Shown here: one piece after another, positions 8,666 through 17,084 of the stretch | Layout of the letters: each line of letters begins with the position of its first letter | Position numbering within the stretch: the stretch's first letter is position 1 | NCBI RefSeq assembly: GCF_051251125.1 | Contig: NZ_JBPCZL010000001.1 | Direction: 5' to 3' (one strand) | From: Carnimonas bestiolae | Lineage (GTDB): Bacteria > Pseudomonadota > Gammaproteobacteria > Pseudomonadales > Halomonadaceae | DNA length: 64,000 nucleotides | Translations under genes and position numbers: made by a program | The notes under the pieces: generated by a model | What the model was told of the DNA's origin: nothing | Seen by the model: the letters and a program-made list of their open reading frames with translations, nothing else | Database searches by the model: none

Positions 8666-8703
8666 AAAAAGCGGGCCTTTCCTTTCGGAAAGGCCCGCTT
8701 TCG
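8666..8703. terminator. Bidirectional terminator between the SDR gene and lon
   Basis: AAAGCGGGCCTTTCC pairs perfectly with GGAAAGGCCCGCTTT around a TTTC loop, with A and T tracts on opposite sides. It lies between convergent genes and should serve both. Confidence 0.9.
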
Positions 8704-8728
8704 TAGGGGGCTGCTAACGCTAGCTCGG

Positions 8729-11185
8729 TTAGACGAACACCACCTTGGCAACGTCGTTGTAGCGCGCGGCAAAGTGCACCGTGACGCCCTTCTTAACGTA
8801 GCCAGGCAGTTCGTCGTAATCGCGCTGATTGGCCTTCGGCAGCACCAGTTCGAAGATATTGCTGCGACGTGCGGCAATTACCTTCTCGCGAATACCGCCA
8901 ACCGGCAGCACCTTGCCGGTGAGCGTCAGTTCACCGGTCATGGCAACGCCCGGCTTGATGGCGCGATTGCGCGCCAGCGATAGCAGCGCGGTCGCCATGG
9001 TAACGCCCGCCGAAGGGCCATCCTTGGGCGTCGCACCTTCCGGCACGTGCAGGTGAATGAAGGTTTTGTCCCATGCGTCGGAAGCAAGACCGAAGCTTTT
9101 CAGGTTCGATTGCACGAAGCTGTAAGCGATGTTGGCCGACTCTTGCATCACATCGCCCAGCTTGCCGGTAAGCTTCAGGCCACGATCCAGCGCGTGTACC
9201 TTAGTGGCTTCAATCGGCAGCGTGGTGCCGCCCATCGACGTCCACGCCAGCCCGGTAACAACGCCCACGCCTTTCAGCACCTGCTCCTGCTGGAACACTG
9301 GCGCGCCGAGGAACTGCTCAAGGTTATTGACCGAGACTTTCACCTTGTCGGCACCTTCGATCAGCTTGACGGCAGCCTTGCGCACAATGCGATGCAGCTG
9401 CTTTTCCAGCTGACGCACGCCGGCTTCACGCGCATAGCCTTCGATCACCTGACGCAGTGCCGTATCGGTCAGCGTGATACGACTCTTGGCGATCGAGTCA
9501 CGCTTAAGAAGCTTCGGCCACAGGTGGTGCTTGGCGATGCTCACCTTCTCTTCGGTGATATAGCCCGACAGCCGGATGTTCTCCATACGGTCGTAAAGCG
9601 GACCGGGAATGGTATCGAGCTGATTGGCAGTACATACGAACAGCACTTTCGACAGATCGACACGCGCGTCGAGATAGTGATCGAGGAAGTCGACGTTTTG
9701 TTCGGGGTCGAGCACTTCGAGCAGCGCAGAAGCAGGGTCGCCCTGATACGACTGACTCAGCTTGTCGATCTCATCGAGCATGATGACCGGGTTTTCAACC
9801 TCGACCTCTTTCAGCGCCTGAACGAACTTGCCTGGCATGGCGCCTACGTAGGTGCGGCGATGGCCTTTGATTTCGGCTTCGTCACGCATACCGCCAAGAG
9901 AGAAGCGATAGAACTTGCGCCCCAGCGCTTCGGCAATCGAGCGGCCAATCGAGGTTTTACCCACCCCCGGCGGCCCCACCAGCAGCAAAATCGAGCCGCC
10001 CACCGAGCCCTTGAAACTGCCTTCTGCAAGAAACTCGACAATCCGTTCCTTCACTTCATCAAGGCCGTCGTGGTCACGGTTCAGCACCCGTCGCGCGTTT
10101 TCCAGATCGAGTTGATCGGTGGAGGTAACGCCCCACGGCATGTTGGTCAGCCAATCAAGGTAGTTACGCGTGGTGCTGTATTCCGGAGAACCGGTTTCGA
10201 GCACCGATAGCTTGTTCAGCTCATCGTCGATGCGCGCCTGAATATGCTCGGGCACGTGCTTGTCTTCCAAGCGGCCGCGGAAAGTGTCGACATCGTTCTC
10301 ACGATCGTCTTTGGAGATGCCAAGTTCTTTCTGGATCACCTTGAGCTGCTCACGCAGGAAAAACTCGCGCTGACGCTTCTCCATTTGCGCGTTCACCTGC
10401 TGCGAAATTTCACTTTGCAGCTGAGCGACATCAATCTCTTTGTGCAGTAGCGGCAGCACCGCTTTCATGCGATCAATGACCGGCAGTGTTTCGAGTACCG
10501 TTTGCAGCTCTTCGCCCTTCGCCGAGGTAATCCCCGCGGCGAAATCGCACAGCGGGCCCGGGTCGTTGGGACTGAAGCGATTGAGGTGGTTTTTCAGCTC
10601 TTCACCGTACAGCGGGTTGATCGGCAGCAGCTGCTTGATACCGTTGATGACCGACATCGCGTAGGCGCGGGTCTCGTCGTCTTCACGGTCGACCGGCTCA
10701 TCGGGATACTCGACATCGACAATGTAAGGCGGCTCGTAGCTCAGCCACTGCACGATGCGGAAGCGCCTGATCCCCTGCGCGACAAACTGCAGGTTGTCGT
10801 CGCCGGCCTCGGCACGGTGGACCTTCACCGCAGTGCCCACCTTGGGGAAGTCCATTTGATTCGGGACTTCCTTATCGAGATCACCAACAAACGCTAGCCC
10901 CACATTGTGGTGCGCGGTGTCGGCCACCAAGCGCATGGTTTCTTCCCAGCGCTGCCGATGAATCATCAGCGGCTGCACCTGAGCGGGGAAAAACGGCCGG
11001 TTATTGATAGGCAGCAGATACAGCCTATGCGGGAGGGCGTCACCGGCCTTGATCACCTGATGGCCCGCTCCCGATTTAGCGTAGGCACTGCCCTGCCCGG
11101 GCTGAGAGACATTGTCGGATTCACCGAACATCACAAGGTTGTCGCGCGGATCATGCGTAGGTACATCTGAATTGCGCTGAGTCAT
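8729..11185 (-). CDS. lon: ATP-dependent Lon protease
   Basis: This is a LonA-type protease of 818 residues that degrades misfolded and regulatory proteins in the cytoplasm. It has an extended N-terminus (the first ~45 residues are polar), the substrate-binding LON domain (LYLLPINNRPFFPAQ), a coiled-coil region, Walker A GPPGVGKT at about 404, Walker B VIMLDEID and the Ser-Lys protease domain. The catalytic Ser725 is in KDGPSAGV and Lys768 in GGIREKV, 43 residues apart as in the family. There is no clpP, clpX or hupB beside it, and it resembles the longer AsrA-type Lon of Pseudomonas. It may be a second Lon of this genome. AGGAAA precedes the ATG. Confidence 0.95.
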   Translation of the reverse strand: MTQRNSDVPTHDPRDNLVMFGESDNVSQPGQGSAYAKSGAGHQVIKAGDALPHRLYLLPINNRPFFPAQVQPLMIHRQRWEETMRLVADTAHHNVGLAFVGDLDKEVPNQMDFPKVGTAVKVHRAEAGDDNLQFVAQGIRRFRIVQWLSYEPPYIVDVEYPDEPVDREDDETRAYAMSVINGIKQLLPINPLYGEELKNHLNRFSPNDPGPLCDFAAGITSAKGEELQTVLETLPVIDRMKAVLPLLHKEIDVAQLQSEISQQVNAQMEKRQREFFLREQLKVIQKELGISKDDRENDVDTFRGRLEDKHVPEHIQARIDDELNKLSVLETGSPEYSTTRNYLDWLTNMPWGVTSTDQLDLENARRVLNRDHDGLDEVKERIVEFLAEGSFKGSVGGSILLLVGPPGVGKTSIGRSIAEALGRKFYRFSLGGMRDEAEIKGHRRTYVGAMPGKFVQALKEVEVENPVIMLDEIDKLSQSYQGDPASALLEVLDPEQNVDFLDHYLDARVDLSKVLFVCTANQLDTIPGPLYDRMENIRLSGYITEEKVSIAKHHLWPKLLKRDSIAKSRITLTDTALRQVIEGYAREAGVRQLEKQLHRIVRKAAVKLIEGADKVKVSVNNLEQFLGAPVFQQEQVLKGVGVVTGLAWTSMGGTTLPIEATKVHALDRGLKLTGKLGDVMQESANIAYSFVQSNLKSFGLASDAWDKTFIHLHVPEGATPKDGPSAGVTMATALLSLARNRAIKPGVAMTGELTLTGKVLPVGGIREKVIAARRSNIFELVLPKANQRDYDELPGYVKKGVTVHFAARYNDVAKVVFV

Positions 11186-11296
11186 GGAATTTTCCTGAAA
11201 GCGTAAGGCAACCGCTAAGCCGCAATAAGCGAGCCAATAACGAAAATCAATGCGTTAGGAATGTGGGCGCTTGCGCCGTTTATCAAGAGGGGAACG

Positions 11297-12403
11297 TTAG
11301 CGCGTGGCGCTATCACGATGGAAGTGCTGCCAACCGTTGGGCTGCAGGATATCGCCGTTGGTGGTACCAACATGGCTTGGCCCTTGAGTGGTGCGGCCGA
11401 TAACGGTGAGCGTTTCACCGCATTTTGCCAGCGCTGCGCGGGCATCGCTCAAGGCAGAAGGTGCCAGCGTGACAAGCAGTTGGTAATCGTCGCCGCCATA
11501 AAGGGCAGCGTTAATTGCACCCTTGTTTCCCAATTCATCAACGACGTCAGAGATGATGGGAAGGTGATCGAGCTCAAGCTCAGCGCCAACGTGTGACGCT
11601 GCGCACAGGTGATGAAGGTCAGCCACCAAACCGTCGGAGATATCCATGCCCGCAGAGGCATGCTCGAGCAGCACGCGTCCGGCCGCTGTTTTCGGGTGTG
11701 GATATAGATAGGCGTGAAGCAGTGGATCGTGCTCGATATTGCGATTGCCCTGCTGCCAACGCTTAAGGCCAGCACAGGCACTGCCCAGCGGCCCTGTTAC
11801 CGCGATCAGCTCACCCGCTTTAGCGCCATCACGACGTAGCGCGCGGCGTAACGGCAATTCGCCCATCACCGTGACCGATACCGCACGTTCGCCGCGCGTT
11901 ACATCGCCACCCACCAGTGCCAACCGATGCTGATTCGCCAACTCATGGAAGCCGCGACTGAAAGCGGCCACCCAAGCTTCGTCAACCTCAGGCAGCGTGA
12001 GTGCCAGCAGGCACCAGCGCGGGGTAGCGCCCATCGCCGCCAGATCGGAGAGACTTACCGCCAGACTGCGATAGCCGATGGCATGAGCAGGGGCATCAGC
12101 GGGAAAGTGTACATCGGCAACGGAGGTATCCACGCTCACGACGATCTGGTGCCCTGCCGTCGGCACCAGCAGCGCAGCGTCATCGCCGGCGCCCAGCGCC
12201 ACCCCCGGCGTGGCAGCACCGGGGGCTGACGACGAATATCCTGTTGGCGCATCTTGCGAAAGGATCGCTGCGGTTTCCGACGCAGGCGGCACAATAGCGT
12301 TGTCGGCTGCTTCCTGCACGCCTGACAGCGGATAACCATCTGCTCGCGTGCCGTGGGGAGCTTTGAGCAGATAGCGCTTGATCAGGTCAAATTCGCCGAT
12401 CAT
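11297..12403 (-). CDS. thiL: Thiamine-monophosphate kinase
   Basis: ThiL phosphorylates thiamine monophosphate to the active cofactor thiamine diphosphate. The start MIGEFDLIKRYL, the Mg-ATP motif LGAGDDAALL, VSVDT, GYRSLAVSLSDLAAMGATP and MDISDGLVADL identify it. At 368 residues it is about 40 longer than usual. The excess is a low-complexity, Ala/Pro/Ser-rich insert at about residues 16-66, between the N-terminal helix and GAGDD. It is last in the ribBA-ribH-nusB-thiL series, 8 bases after nusB. The pgpA that often follows is absent. Confidence 0.96.
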   Translation of the reverse strand: MIGEFDLIKRYLLKAPHGTRADGYPLSGVQEAADNAIVPPASETAAILSQDAPTGYSSSAPGAATPGVALGAGDDAALLVPTAGHQIVVSVDTSVADVHFPADAPAHAIGYRSLAVSLSDLAAMGATPRWCLLALTLPEVDEAWVAAFSRGFHELANQHRLALVGGDVTRGERAVSVTVMGELPLRRALRRDGAKAGELIAVTGPLGSACAGLKRWQQGNRNIEHDPLLHAYLYPHPKTAAGRVLLEHASAGMDISDGLVADLHHLCAASHVGAELELDHLPIISDVVDELGNKGAINAALYGGDDYQLLVTLAPSALSDARAALAKCGETLTVIGRTTQGPSHVGTTNGDILQPNGWQHFHRDSATR

Positions 12404-12411
12404 CAGTGAGC

Positions 12412-12918
12412 TCAGCGCCGCCGCGCCTCGACTTCAACGCTGCGCAGTGACGCCGCCAGCTTATCGAGCACGCTGTTGACATATTTATGGCCGTCGGTCG
12501 CACCGAACTCCTTGGCGAGCTCAACGCATTCGTTGATGACCACTCGATAAGGCACTTCCAGCCGCTCTTTCAACTCGAAAGCACCTAGCCGCAGGATGGC
12601 AAGCTCTACGTAATCAAGGTCGGTAATAGCGCGATCAAGCAGTGGATCGATCAGGCCGTCGAGGGCTTCGTGCTGATCGGCAATGCCCTTCAGCAGGTCA
12701 TGGAACAGACCAAGGTCGGCCATCGCCATGACCTTCACCCAATTTTCTGCGTCCGGCGCGTCTTCGTCGGCCAATTGGCTGCGGAACTCCACCTCTACCG
12801 TCGAGAGCGCTTTTTCACGGTGCTGAAGCTCCCACTGATAAAGCGCCTGAACGGTTAGCTCACGGGCAGCGTGGCGCGCGACCTGCGACTTGGAGGGCTG
12901 CTTTTGCGCATTGGCCAT
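12412..12918 (-). CDS. nusB: Transcription antitermination factor NusB
   Basis: NusB pairs with ribosomal protein S10 on boxA RNA during antitermination of rRNA transcripts. The 168-residue all-helical protein shows ARELTVQALYQWEL near the N-terminus, LDYVELAILRLGAFEL and VVINECVELAKEFGATDGHKYVNSVLDKL, all family signatures. Its ATG shares one base with the ribH stop (TAATG), implying translational coupling, and thiL follows after 8 bases. Confidence 0.97.
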   Translation of the reverse strand: MANAQKQPSKSQVARHAARELTVQALYQWELQHREKALSTVEVEFRSQLADEDAPDAENWVKVMAMADLGLFHDLLKGIADQHEALDGLIDPLLDRAITDLDYVELAILRLGAFELKERLEVPYRVVINECVELAKEFGATDGHKYVNSVLDKLAASLRSVEVEARRR

Positions 12919-13406
12919 TACGCTTCCCCTTCCGTATCGATCTGACGCAGCAGCGAGACCATTTCCAACGCGGCCATGGTGGCTTCGGTGCCCTTGTTGC
13001 CCGCTTTAGTGCCAGAGCGCTCGATCGCTTGATCAATGGTGTTAACGGTCAGCACGCCATTGGCGATCGGTGTGTCGAAGTCGATTTGCAGGCGGTTAAG
13101 CGCCGAGTTGCACTGTCCGGCAATATGCTCAAAGTGAGGCGTGCCGCCGCGGATAACGGCACCCAATGCGATGACCGCATCAGGCGTGTGGCGTTCAAGC
13201 AAACGCTTGACGGCCAGGGGCAGTTCCCACGCACCGGGCACGTGCACGATGCGAATGTTTTCTTCGTCAACGCCATGGCGCACCAGCGTATCGACCGCCC
13301 CTTCTACCAGCGAATCGACAACGTGGTGATTAAAGCGTCCCACCACAATGACATAGCGGCCGTTTACATCAACGAAGCGGCCTTCCAACTGCGCAATAGG
13401 TTCCAT
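12918..13406 (-). CDS. ribH: 6,7-dimethyl-8-ribityllumazine synthase
   Basis: RibH condenses 3,4-dihydroxy-2-butanone 4-phosphate with the ribityl-amino-uracil intermediate, the penultimate step to riboflavin. Motifs seen are VVGRFNHHVVDSLVEGA, VPGAWELPLAVKRL, ALGAVIRGGTPHFEHI and ANGVLTVNTIDQAIERSG. I place the start at the ATG at 13406 (162 residues), preceded by AGAGAG; an in-frame GTG at 13424 would add six residues. It overlaps nusB by one base and follows ribBA after about 130 bases, which hold nothing obvious. Confidence 0.97.
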   Translation of the reverse strand: MEPIAQLEGRFVDVNGRYVIVVGRFNHHVVDSLVEGAVDTLVRHGVDEENIRIVHVPGAWELPLAVKRLLERHTPDAVIALGAVIRGGTPHFEHIAGQCNSALNRLQIDFDTPIANGVLTVNTIDQAIERSGTKAGNKGTEATMAALEMVSLLRQIDTEGEA

Positions 13407-13539
13407 AGTACTCTCTGCTCGCACCGCGAGCCTTGTTTCATCACTTGGACAGGGCCATCGGGCCTCTGATTCAACTACGCCCGCTCAGGCGATGAGCCAA
13501 AGCGGGCGACAATGTTTGGTCAACAGCGCATGGTACAGC

Positions 13540-14673
13540 TTACCGACTCGAAACGGTATCGCAACCGACCTGCTCAACCACTTCCAGACCAAAGCCCGCC
13601 AGCGCCGAGAAACGCAGCGGTGAAGTCAATAGCCGCATGCGCCCTACGCCCAGCGCGCGCAGGATTTGCGCACCGGTGCCGACGGCCAGGTACTGGCCGC
13701 TGGCATCCTGGCTACTATCGCGAGGGAGCTGGCGACGCCCAAAGAAGATATCGAGCTGCGTCTTGTAATCGAGCGGAGTGCCGCCTTCATCGAGCAGCAC
13801 CAGCACGCCGCACGGCTGCTTGCTCAGCACTTCCAGTGCTTCACTGCCGGACCAGCTACGCCCGCCGCTGCTGCTATCCAGCATCAGAATATCACGCAGG
13901 CTGTCGGGCACGTGCACGCGCACCGTGACGGTTTGTTCGGGATGCGGCTGTCCATTCACCAGCGCGAGATGGTGCCGACCGGTAATCGAGTCCTTGAAGG
14001 TGTGTAGCATGAACTCACCGAAGGCGGTGTTAACCGGTTCAGCGCTCACCTCGGTGATGGTTTGCTGGTGATGAATGCGGTATTCGATCAGATCGGCGAT
14101 AGTGCCGATGCGAATATCATGCTCGGCGGCGAAGGCTTCGAGATCCTCGCGGCGCGCCATGGTGCCGTCATCGTTCATCACTTCACAGATAACGCCCGCT
14201 GGCTCGAATCCTGCCATCGCGGCAAGATCACAGGCAGCCTCGGTATGCCCGGCACGGCGCAGCACGCCACCGTCTTCACTGATCAGCGGGAACACGTGCC
14301 CCGGCTGTACAATATCGCTGGCAGTAGCGCCACGAGCGGCGGCTACGCGAATGGTCCGAGCACGATCAGCCGCCGAAATACCGGTGGTAATACCGTTGGC
14401 CGCTTCGATCGATACCGTGAATTTGGTGCCGAAGCCGGAGCCGTTGTCGCGCACCATTAAATCAAGCCCCAACTGCTTGGCACGCTGGCGGCTAAGCGGC
14501 ATGCAAATCAGGCCTCGCGCGTGGCGAGCCATGAAATTGATGTGCTCGGCCTCGACGCATTCGGCGGCGATAATAACGTCACCTTCGTTTTCACGTCCTT
14601 CATCGTCGAGCAGGATAACCATCTTGCCTTGAGCAATGTCACTGACCAGATCTGCTACCGAAGATAACGCCAT
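13540..14673 (-). CDS. ribBA: 3,4-dihydroxy-2-butanone-4-phosphate synthase with a RibA-like domain
   Basis: The N-terminal ~205 residues are a complete RibB domain that makes the four-carbon riboflavin precursor from ribulose 5-phosphate (DDEGRENEGD, FMARHARGLICMPL, GHVFPL, RRAGHTEAA). The C-terminal half aligns with GTP cyclohydrolase II but lacks the three zinc-binding cysteines and the surrounding catalytic motif: it reads LHTFKDSITGRHHLAL where RibA has a Cys-containing segment. GTP cyclohydrolase activity is therefore unlikely, as in other gammaproteobacterial 'RibBX' proteins. The start is placed at the ATG at 14673, nine bases after an AAAGGA site. The next gene upstream is ribD; ribE is missing between them. 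Confidence 0.93.
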   Translation of the reverse strand: MALSSVADLVSDIAQGKMVILLDDEGRENEGDVIIAAECVEAEHINFMARHARGLICMPLSRQRAKQLGLDLMVRDNGSGFGTKFTVSIEAANGITTGISAADRARTIRVAAARGATASDIVQPGHVFPLISEDGGVLRRAGHTEAACDLAAMAGFEPAGVICEVMNDDGTMARREDLEAFAAEHDIRIGTIADLIEYRIHHQQTITEVSAEPVNTAFGEFMLHTFKDSITGRHHLALVNGQPHPEQTVTVRVHVPDSLRDILMLDSSSGGRSWSGSEALEVLSKQPCGVLVLLDEGGTPLDYKTQLDIFFGRRQLPRDSSQDASGQYLAVGTGAQILRALGVGRMRLLTSPLRFSALAGFGLEVVEQVGCDTVSSR

Positions 14674-14790
14674 GTCACCCATTCCTTTCAAGCATTGCTA
14701 AATAAGGCCTCTATGCCGCCGCCCAGATACAGGTGAGCCACATAGTACCGCCCCGCGCGAGCACGCTACGCGGGAAATACGCCGCCCCCG

Positions 14791-15918
14791 CTAAGCGGGC
14801 CGCGCGATAATTTGCCAGTCGTCGCCTACCGCACGTACATCGCTGATGATTAACCGCTGCTGTTCGCTCATCTGCGCGAGCTTCATATCGAACAGAGGCA
14901 GCGCAGTGCTTCCCAGCAGCGTCGGCGCCATGAAGATCACTAGCTCATCGACAAGCTGCTGCGCCATAAAGGCGCCTGCCAGCCCTGCCCCGCTCTCAAC
15001 AAGTACCTCGTTACAGCTCTCGGTGCTGGCCAAATAAGAGAGCACCGCCGCCAACGACACATGCCCATCATCTGCTGCGGCAAGCTCGATAACTTCAGCA
15101 CCTGCGCGAGTGAGTGCGTGCGTCTGTGGTTCGCGCCGTTCGGTAGTAAAGATCAGGGTGCGACCTTCGGCACTCAGCATGCTAGCGGCGGGCGGCAGGC
15201 GCAACTGCGAGTCAATGACGACGCGAAGTGGCGCTGGCCCCGCCTGCTCGGGAGAGAGCCCAGACTCGCTCTCGCGCACCGTCAAGCGGCTGTCGTCGGC
15301 AATCACTGCGTCAACACCACTGATAATGGCGCTGGAGCGCGCGCGCAGGCGCTGTACCTGACGACGAGCCGCAGGCCCGGTAATCCATTTTGATTCACCG
15401 CTCGCCATCGCGGTACGCCCGTCCAGGCTGGCCGCCAACTTAACGCGCACGAAGGGCTGCTGACGCTGCATGCGCTTGATGAAGCCAGCGTTCAACTGCT
15501 TCGCCGCTGCTTCGCAGACGCCCACTTTCACGTCAATACCCGCTGCTTCGCAGAATGCGATACCGCGCCCTGCCACTGCAGGGTTAGGGTCCTGCATGGC
15601 GACCACCAGCCGCGCGATGCCCGCCGCTACCAGCGCTTCGCAGCAGGGGCCGGTGCGTCCGTGGTGGGAGCAGGGCTCGAGGCTCACGTAGGCGGTCGCT
15701 CCACGTACTTGTGCGGGGTCGGCCGCGGCCAGCGCGTTGACTTCCGCATGCCCTTCACCGGCGCGCCGATGAAAGCCTTCACCAATTACCTGCCCTTCTT
15801 TTACCAGCACACAGCCTACGCGCGGGTTAGGCATGGTGGTGTAGAGACCGCGTGCAGCCAACGTTATGGCGCGCGCCATAAAGTGTTCGTCCGATAGCGC
15901 TGGCGAGTGGCTATTCAC
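14791..15918 (-). CDS. ribD: Riboflavin biosynthesis deaminase/reductase
   Basis: RibD deaminates the pyrimidine product of GTP cyclohydrolase II and then reduces its ribose side chain using NADPH. The zinc deaminase domain is seen in GHAEVNAL and PCSHHGRTGPCC (roughly residues 10-140). The reductase domain follows from VRVKLAASLDGRTA to the end. I place the start at the GTG at 15918, which overlaps the nrdR stop and has GGGAG six bases upstream; ATGs at 15933 and 15942 are alternatives. The overlap indicates co-translation with nrdR. Confidence 0.95.
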   Translation of the reverse strand: MNSHSPALSDEHFMARAITLAARGLYTTMPNPRVGCVLVKEGQVIGEGFHRRAGEGHAEVNALAAADPAQVRGATAYVSLEPCSHHGRTGPCCEALVAAGIARLVVAMQDPNPAVAGRGIAFCEAAGIDVKVGVCEAAAKQLNAGFIKRMQRQQPFVRVKLAASLDGRTAMASGESKWITGPAARRQVQRLRARSSAIISGVDAVIADDSRLTVRESESGLSPEQAGPAPLRVVIDSQLRLPPAASMLSAEGRTLIFTTERREPQTHALTRAGAEVIELAAADDGHVSLAAVLSYLASTESCNEVLVESGAGLAGAFMAQQLVDELVIFMAPTLLGSTALPLFDMKLAQMSEQQRLIISDVRAVGDDWQIIARPA

Positions 15919-16405
15919 TGGTGGCTCCCGCATCTTCTTCATCGCTATCGCTGGAGGGATGCGTCAGGCGCTCTATTTCAGCGCGAAACTCGTCAACATC
16001 CTCAAAGCGGCGGTAGACGGAGGCGAAACGAATGTAGGCCACCTGATCAAGCCGCTTGAGCTGCCGCATGACCTCTTCGCCGATGACCCGAGCGCCTACT
16101 TCTCGCTCGCCGCGAGCGCGCAAGCGCTGACGAATTTGCTCCAGCGCCGCCTCGATGTGCTCAGAGGCTACCGGGCGTTTTTCCAGCGAACGCATCACCC
16201 CCGCGCGCACCTTGGCGGGATCGAAGGTTTCCCGCGTGCCATCGCTTTTCACTACGCGCGGCATCACCAGTTCGGCGGTTTCATAGGTCGTAAAACGCTC
16301 GCCACAGCTCAAGCACTGGCGGCGACGGCGCACCTGATCGCCCTCTGCGACCAGCCGGGAATCACTGACTTTTGTTTCTTGTGCCCCACAAAATGGACAG
16401 TGCAT
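15911..16405 (-). CDS. nrdR: Transcriptional repressor NrdR
   Basis: NrdR is a zinc-ribbon, ATP-cone repressor of ribonucleotide reductase genes. The 164-residue protein starts with the zinc ribbon (MHCPFCG and QCLSCGERFTTYE), followed by the ATP-cone domain (VVKSDGTRETFDPAKVRAGV and FASVYRRF). The C-terminal tail is acidic. It heads the nrdR-ribD pair, a common gammaproteobacterial arrangement. Confidence 0.97.
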   Translation of the reverse strand: MHCPFCGAQETKVSDSRLVAEGDQVRRRRQCLSCGERFTTYETAELVMPRVVKSDGTRETFDPAKVRAGVMRSLEKRPVASEHIEAALEQIRQRLRARGEREVGARVIGEEVMRQLKRLDQVAYIRFASVYRRFEDVDEFRAEIERLTHPSSDSDEEDAGATSE

Positions 16406-16613
16406 AAAAAGGCCACTTCAATCGGATAGCTAGCTGGCGACGATGCCCGCTCGCCGAGAGATCAGGCGGAGCACAGTGCGGCAGCGTTGAGCAACGAGCA
16501 CTGCATCAACCGCAGCGCGTGCATTTGTCGCGAAAAGCCCTACTTTACCAGTAGTTTATCGAACACTCATGAGGAAAAGACAAAGAGTGCGTAAAATCGC
16601 CGCAGCAACGGAC

Positions 16614-16631
16614 GCCTAAGATCACTTAGGC
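16614..16631. promoter_or_regulatory. Inverted repeat touching the -10 box
   Basis: GCCTAAG and CTTAGGC are perfect arms around ATCA. The right arm overlaps the first two bases of the candidate -10 box, the position expected of a repressor operator. It could equally be a weak hairpin without function. Confidence 0.4.
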
Positions 16632-16640
16632 TACACTTAA
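16630..16640 (+). promoter_or_regulatory. Sigma-S-like extended -10 element
   Basis: GCTACACTTAA matches the extended RpoS -10 consensus KCTAYACTTAA at every position. It lies about 110 bases upstream of a GlsB/YeaQ-family gene, a family often induced by stress. rpoS itself is encoded in this window. No TTGACA-like -35 is visible, which sigma S tolerates. Confidence 0.6.
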
Positions 16641-16751
16641 CGTCTTGGAATGATGATACCGCAGCGCTACACCAGCCCGTTACCAAAGGCTGCTCAGCAA
16701 GACATACGCTATCGCAGGTACATCGACTGGTTAACAACAAGGAGCCGTACC

Positions 16752-17012
16752 GTGGACCTTATTTCCTGGATCGTCACTGGCGCGCTAGTGGGTGGCGTCT
16801 TCAACATTCTCGTGCCTCAGCACATCAGCATCGGATTTTTGGGTGCCATGGGTGTGGGCGCTCTGGGCGGCGTGATTGTCAGCTTTATCTGCTCGATCTT
16901 TGGTATTTTGCCGGAACTCCAATTCAGCACGATTGGCGTCGGTACCGCCGTCATCGGTAGCGTTATTGCCCAGTTGGTGGTGCTGGCATATCGCAAAGCC
17001 GCTCACGTATAG
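16752..17012 (+). CDS. GlsB/YeaQ/YmgE-family membrane protein
   Basis: This small (86 residues) hydrophobic protein has three membrane segments with Gly-rich helices (IVTGALVGGVF, GFLGAMGVGALGGVIV, IGVGTAVIGSVIAQLVVLAY). This is the pattern of the transglycosylase-associated/YeaQ family, membrane proteins of poorly defined role induced in stress and stationary phase. The start is the GTG at 16752, seven bases after AAGGAG. A longer frame from 16650 has no ribosome site and would add an untypical polar N-terminus. Confidence 0.85.
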   Translation: MDLISWIVTGALVGGVFNILVPQHISIGFLGAMGVGALGGVIVSFICSIFGILPELQFSTIGVGTAVIGSVIAQLVVLAYRKAAHV

Positions 17013-17084
17013 CAAGCGGCTTCTTTCAGTGTGCTGGCGCTTCGTCCAGCACACCCTGTCTTCCTGCTTCGGTGTTCCCGCGCC

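Larger units (their letters stand above)
16406..16751. other. Divergent intergenic region, nrdR / GlsB-like gene
   Basis: No gene is visible. The right part contains an inverted repeat (16614-16631) abutting a sigma-S-like -10 element (16630-16640), followed by a ~105-base leader to the GTG start. Some of the leader is open in the frame of the downstream gene but lacks a ribosome site. Confidence 0.6.

Noticed and set aside
9047..10210. Long plus-strand frame (387 codons) inside lon
   Set aside because: It is antisense to lon, with no recognisable domain and composition typical of a complementary-strand shadow.
14692..14790. Possible FMN riboswitch before ribBA or ribD
   Set aside because: The interval is too short, and none of the conserved RFN-element strands is present there or before nrdR.
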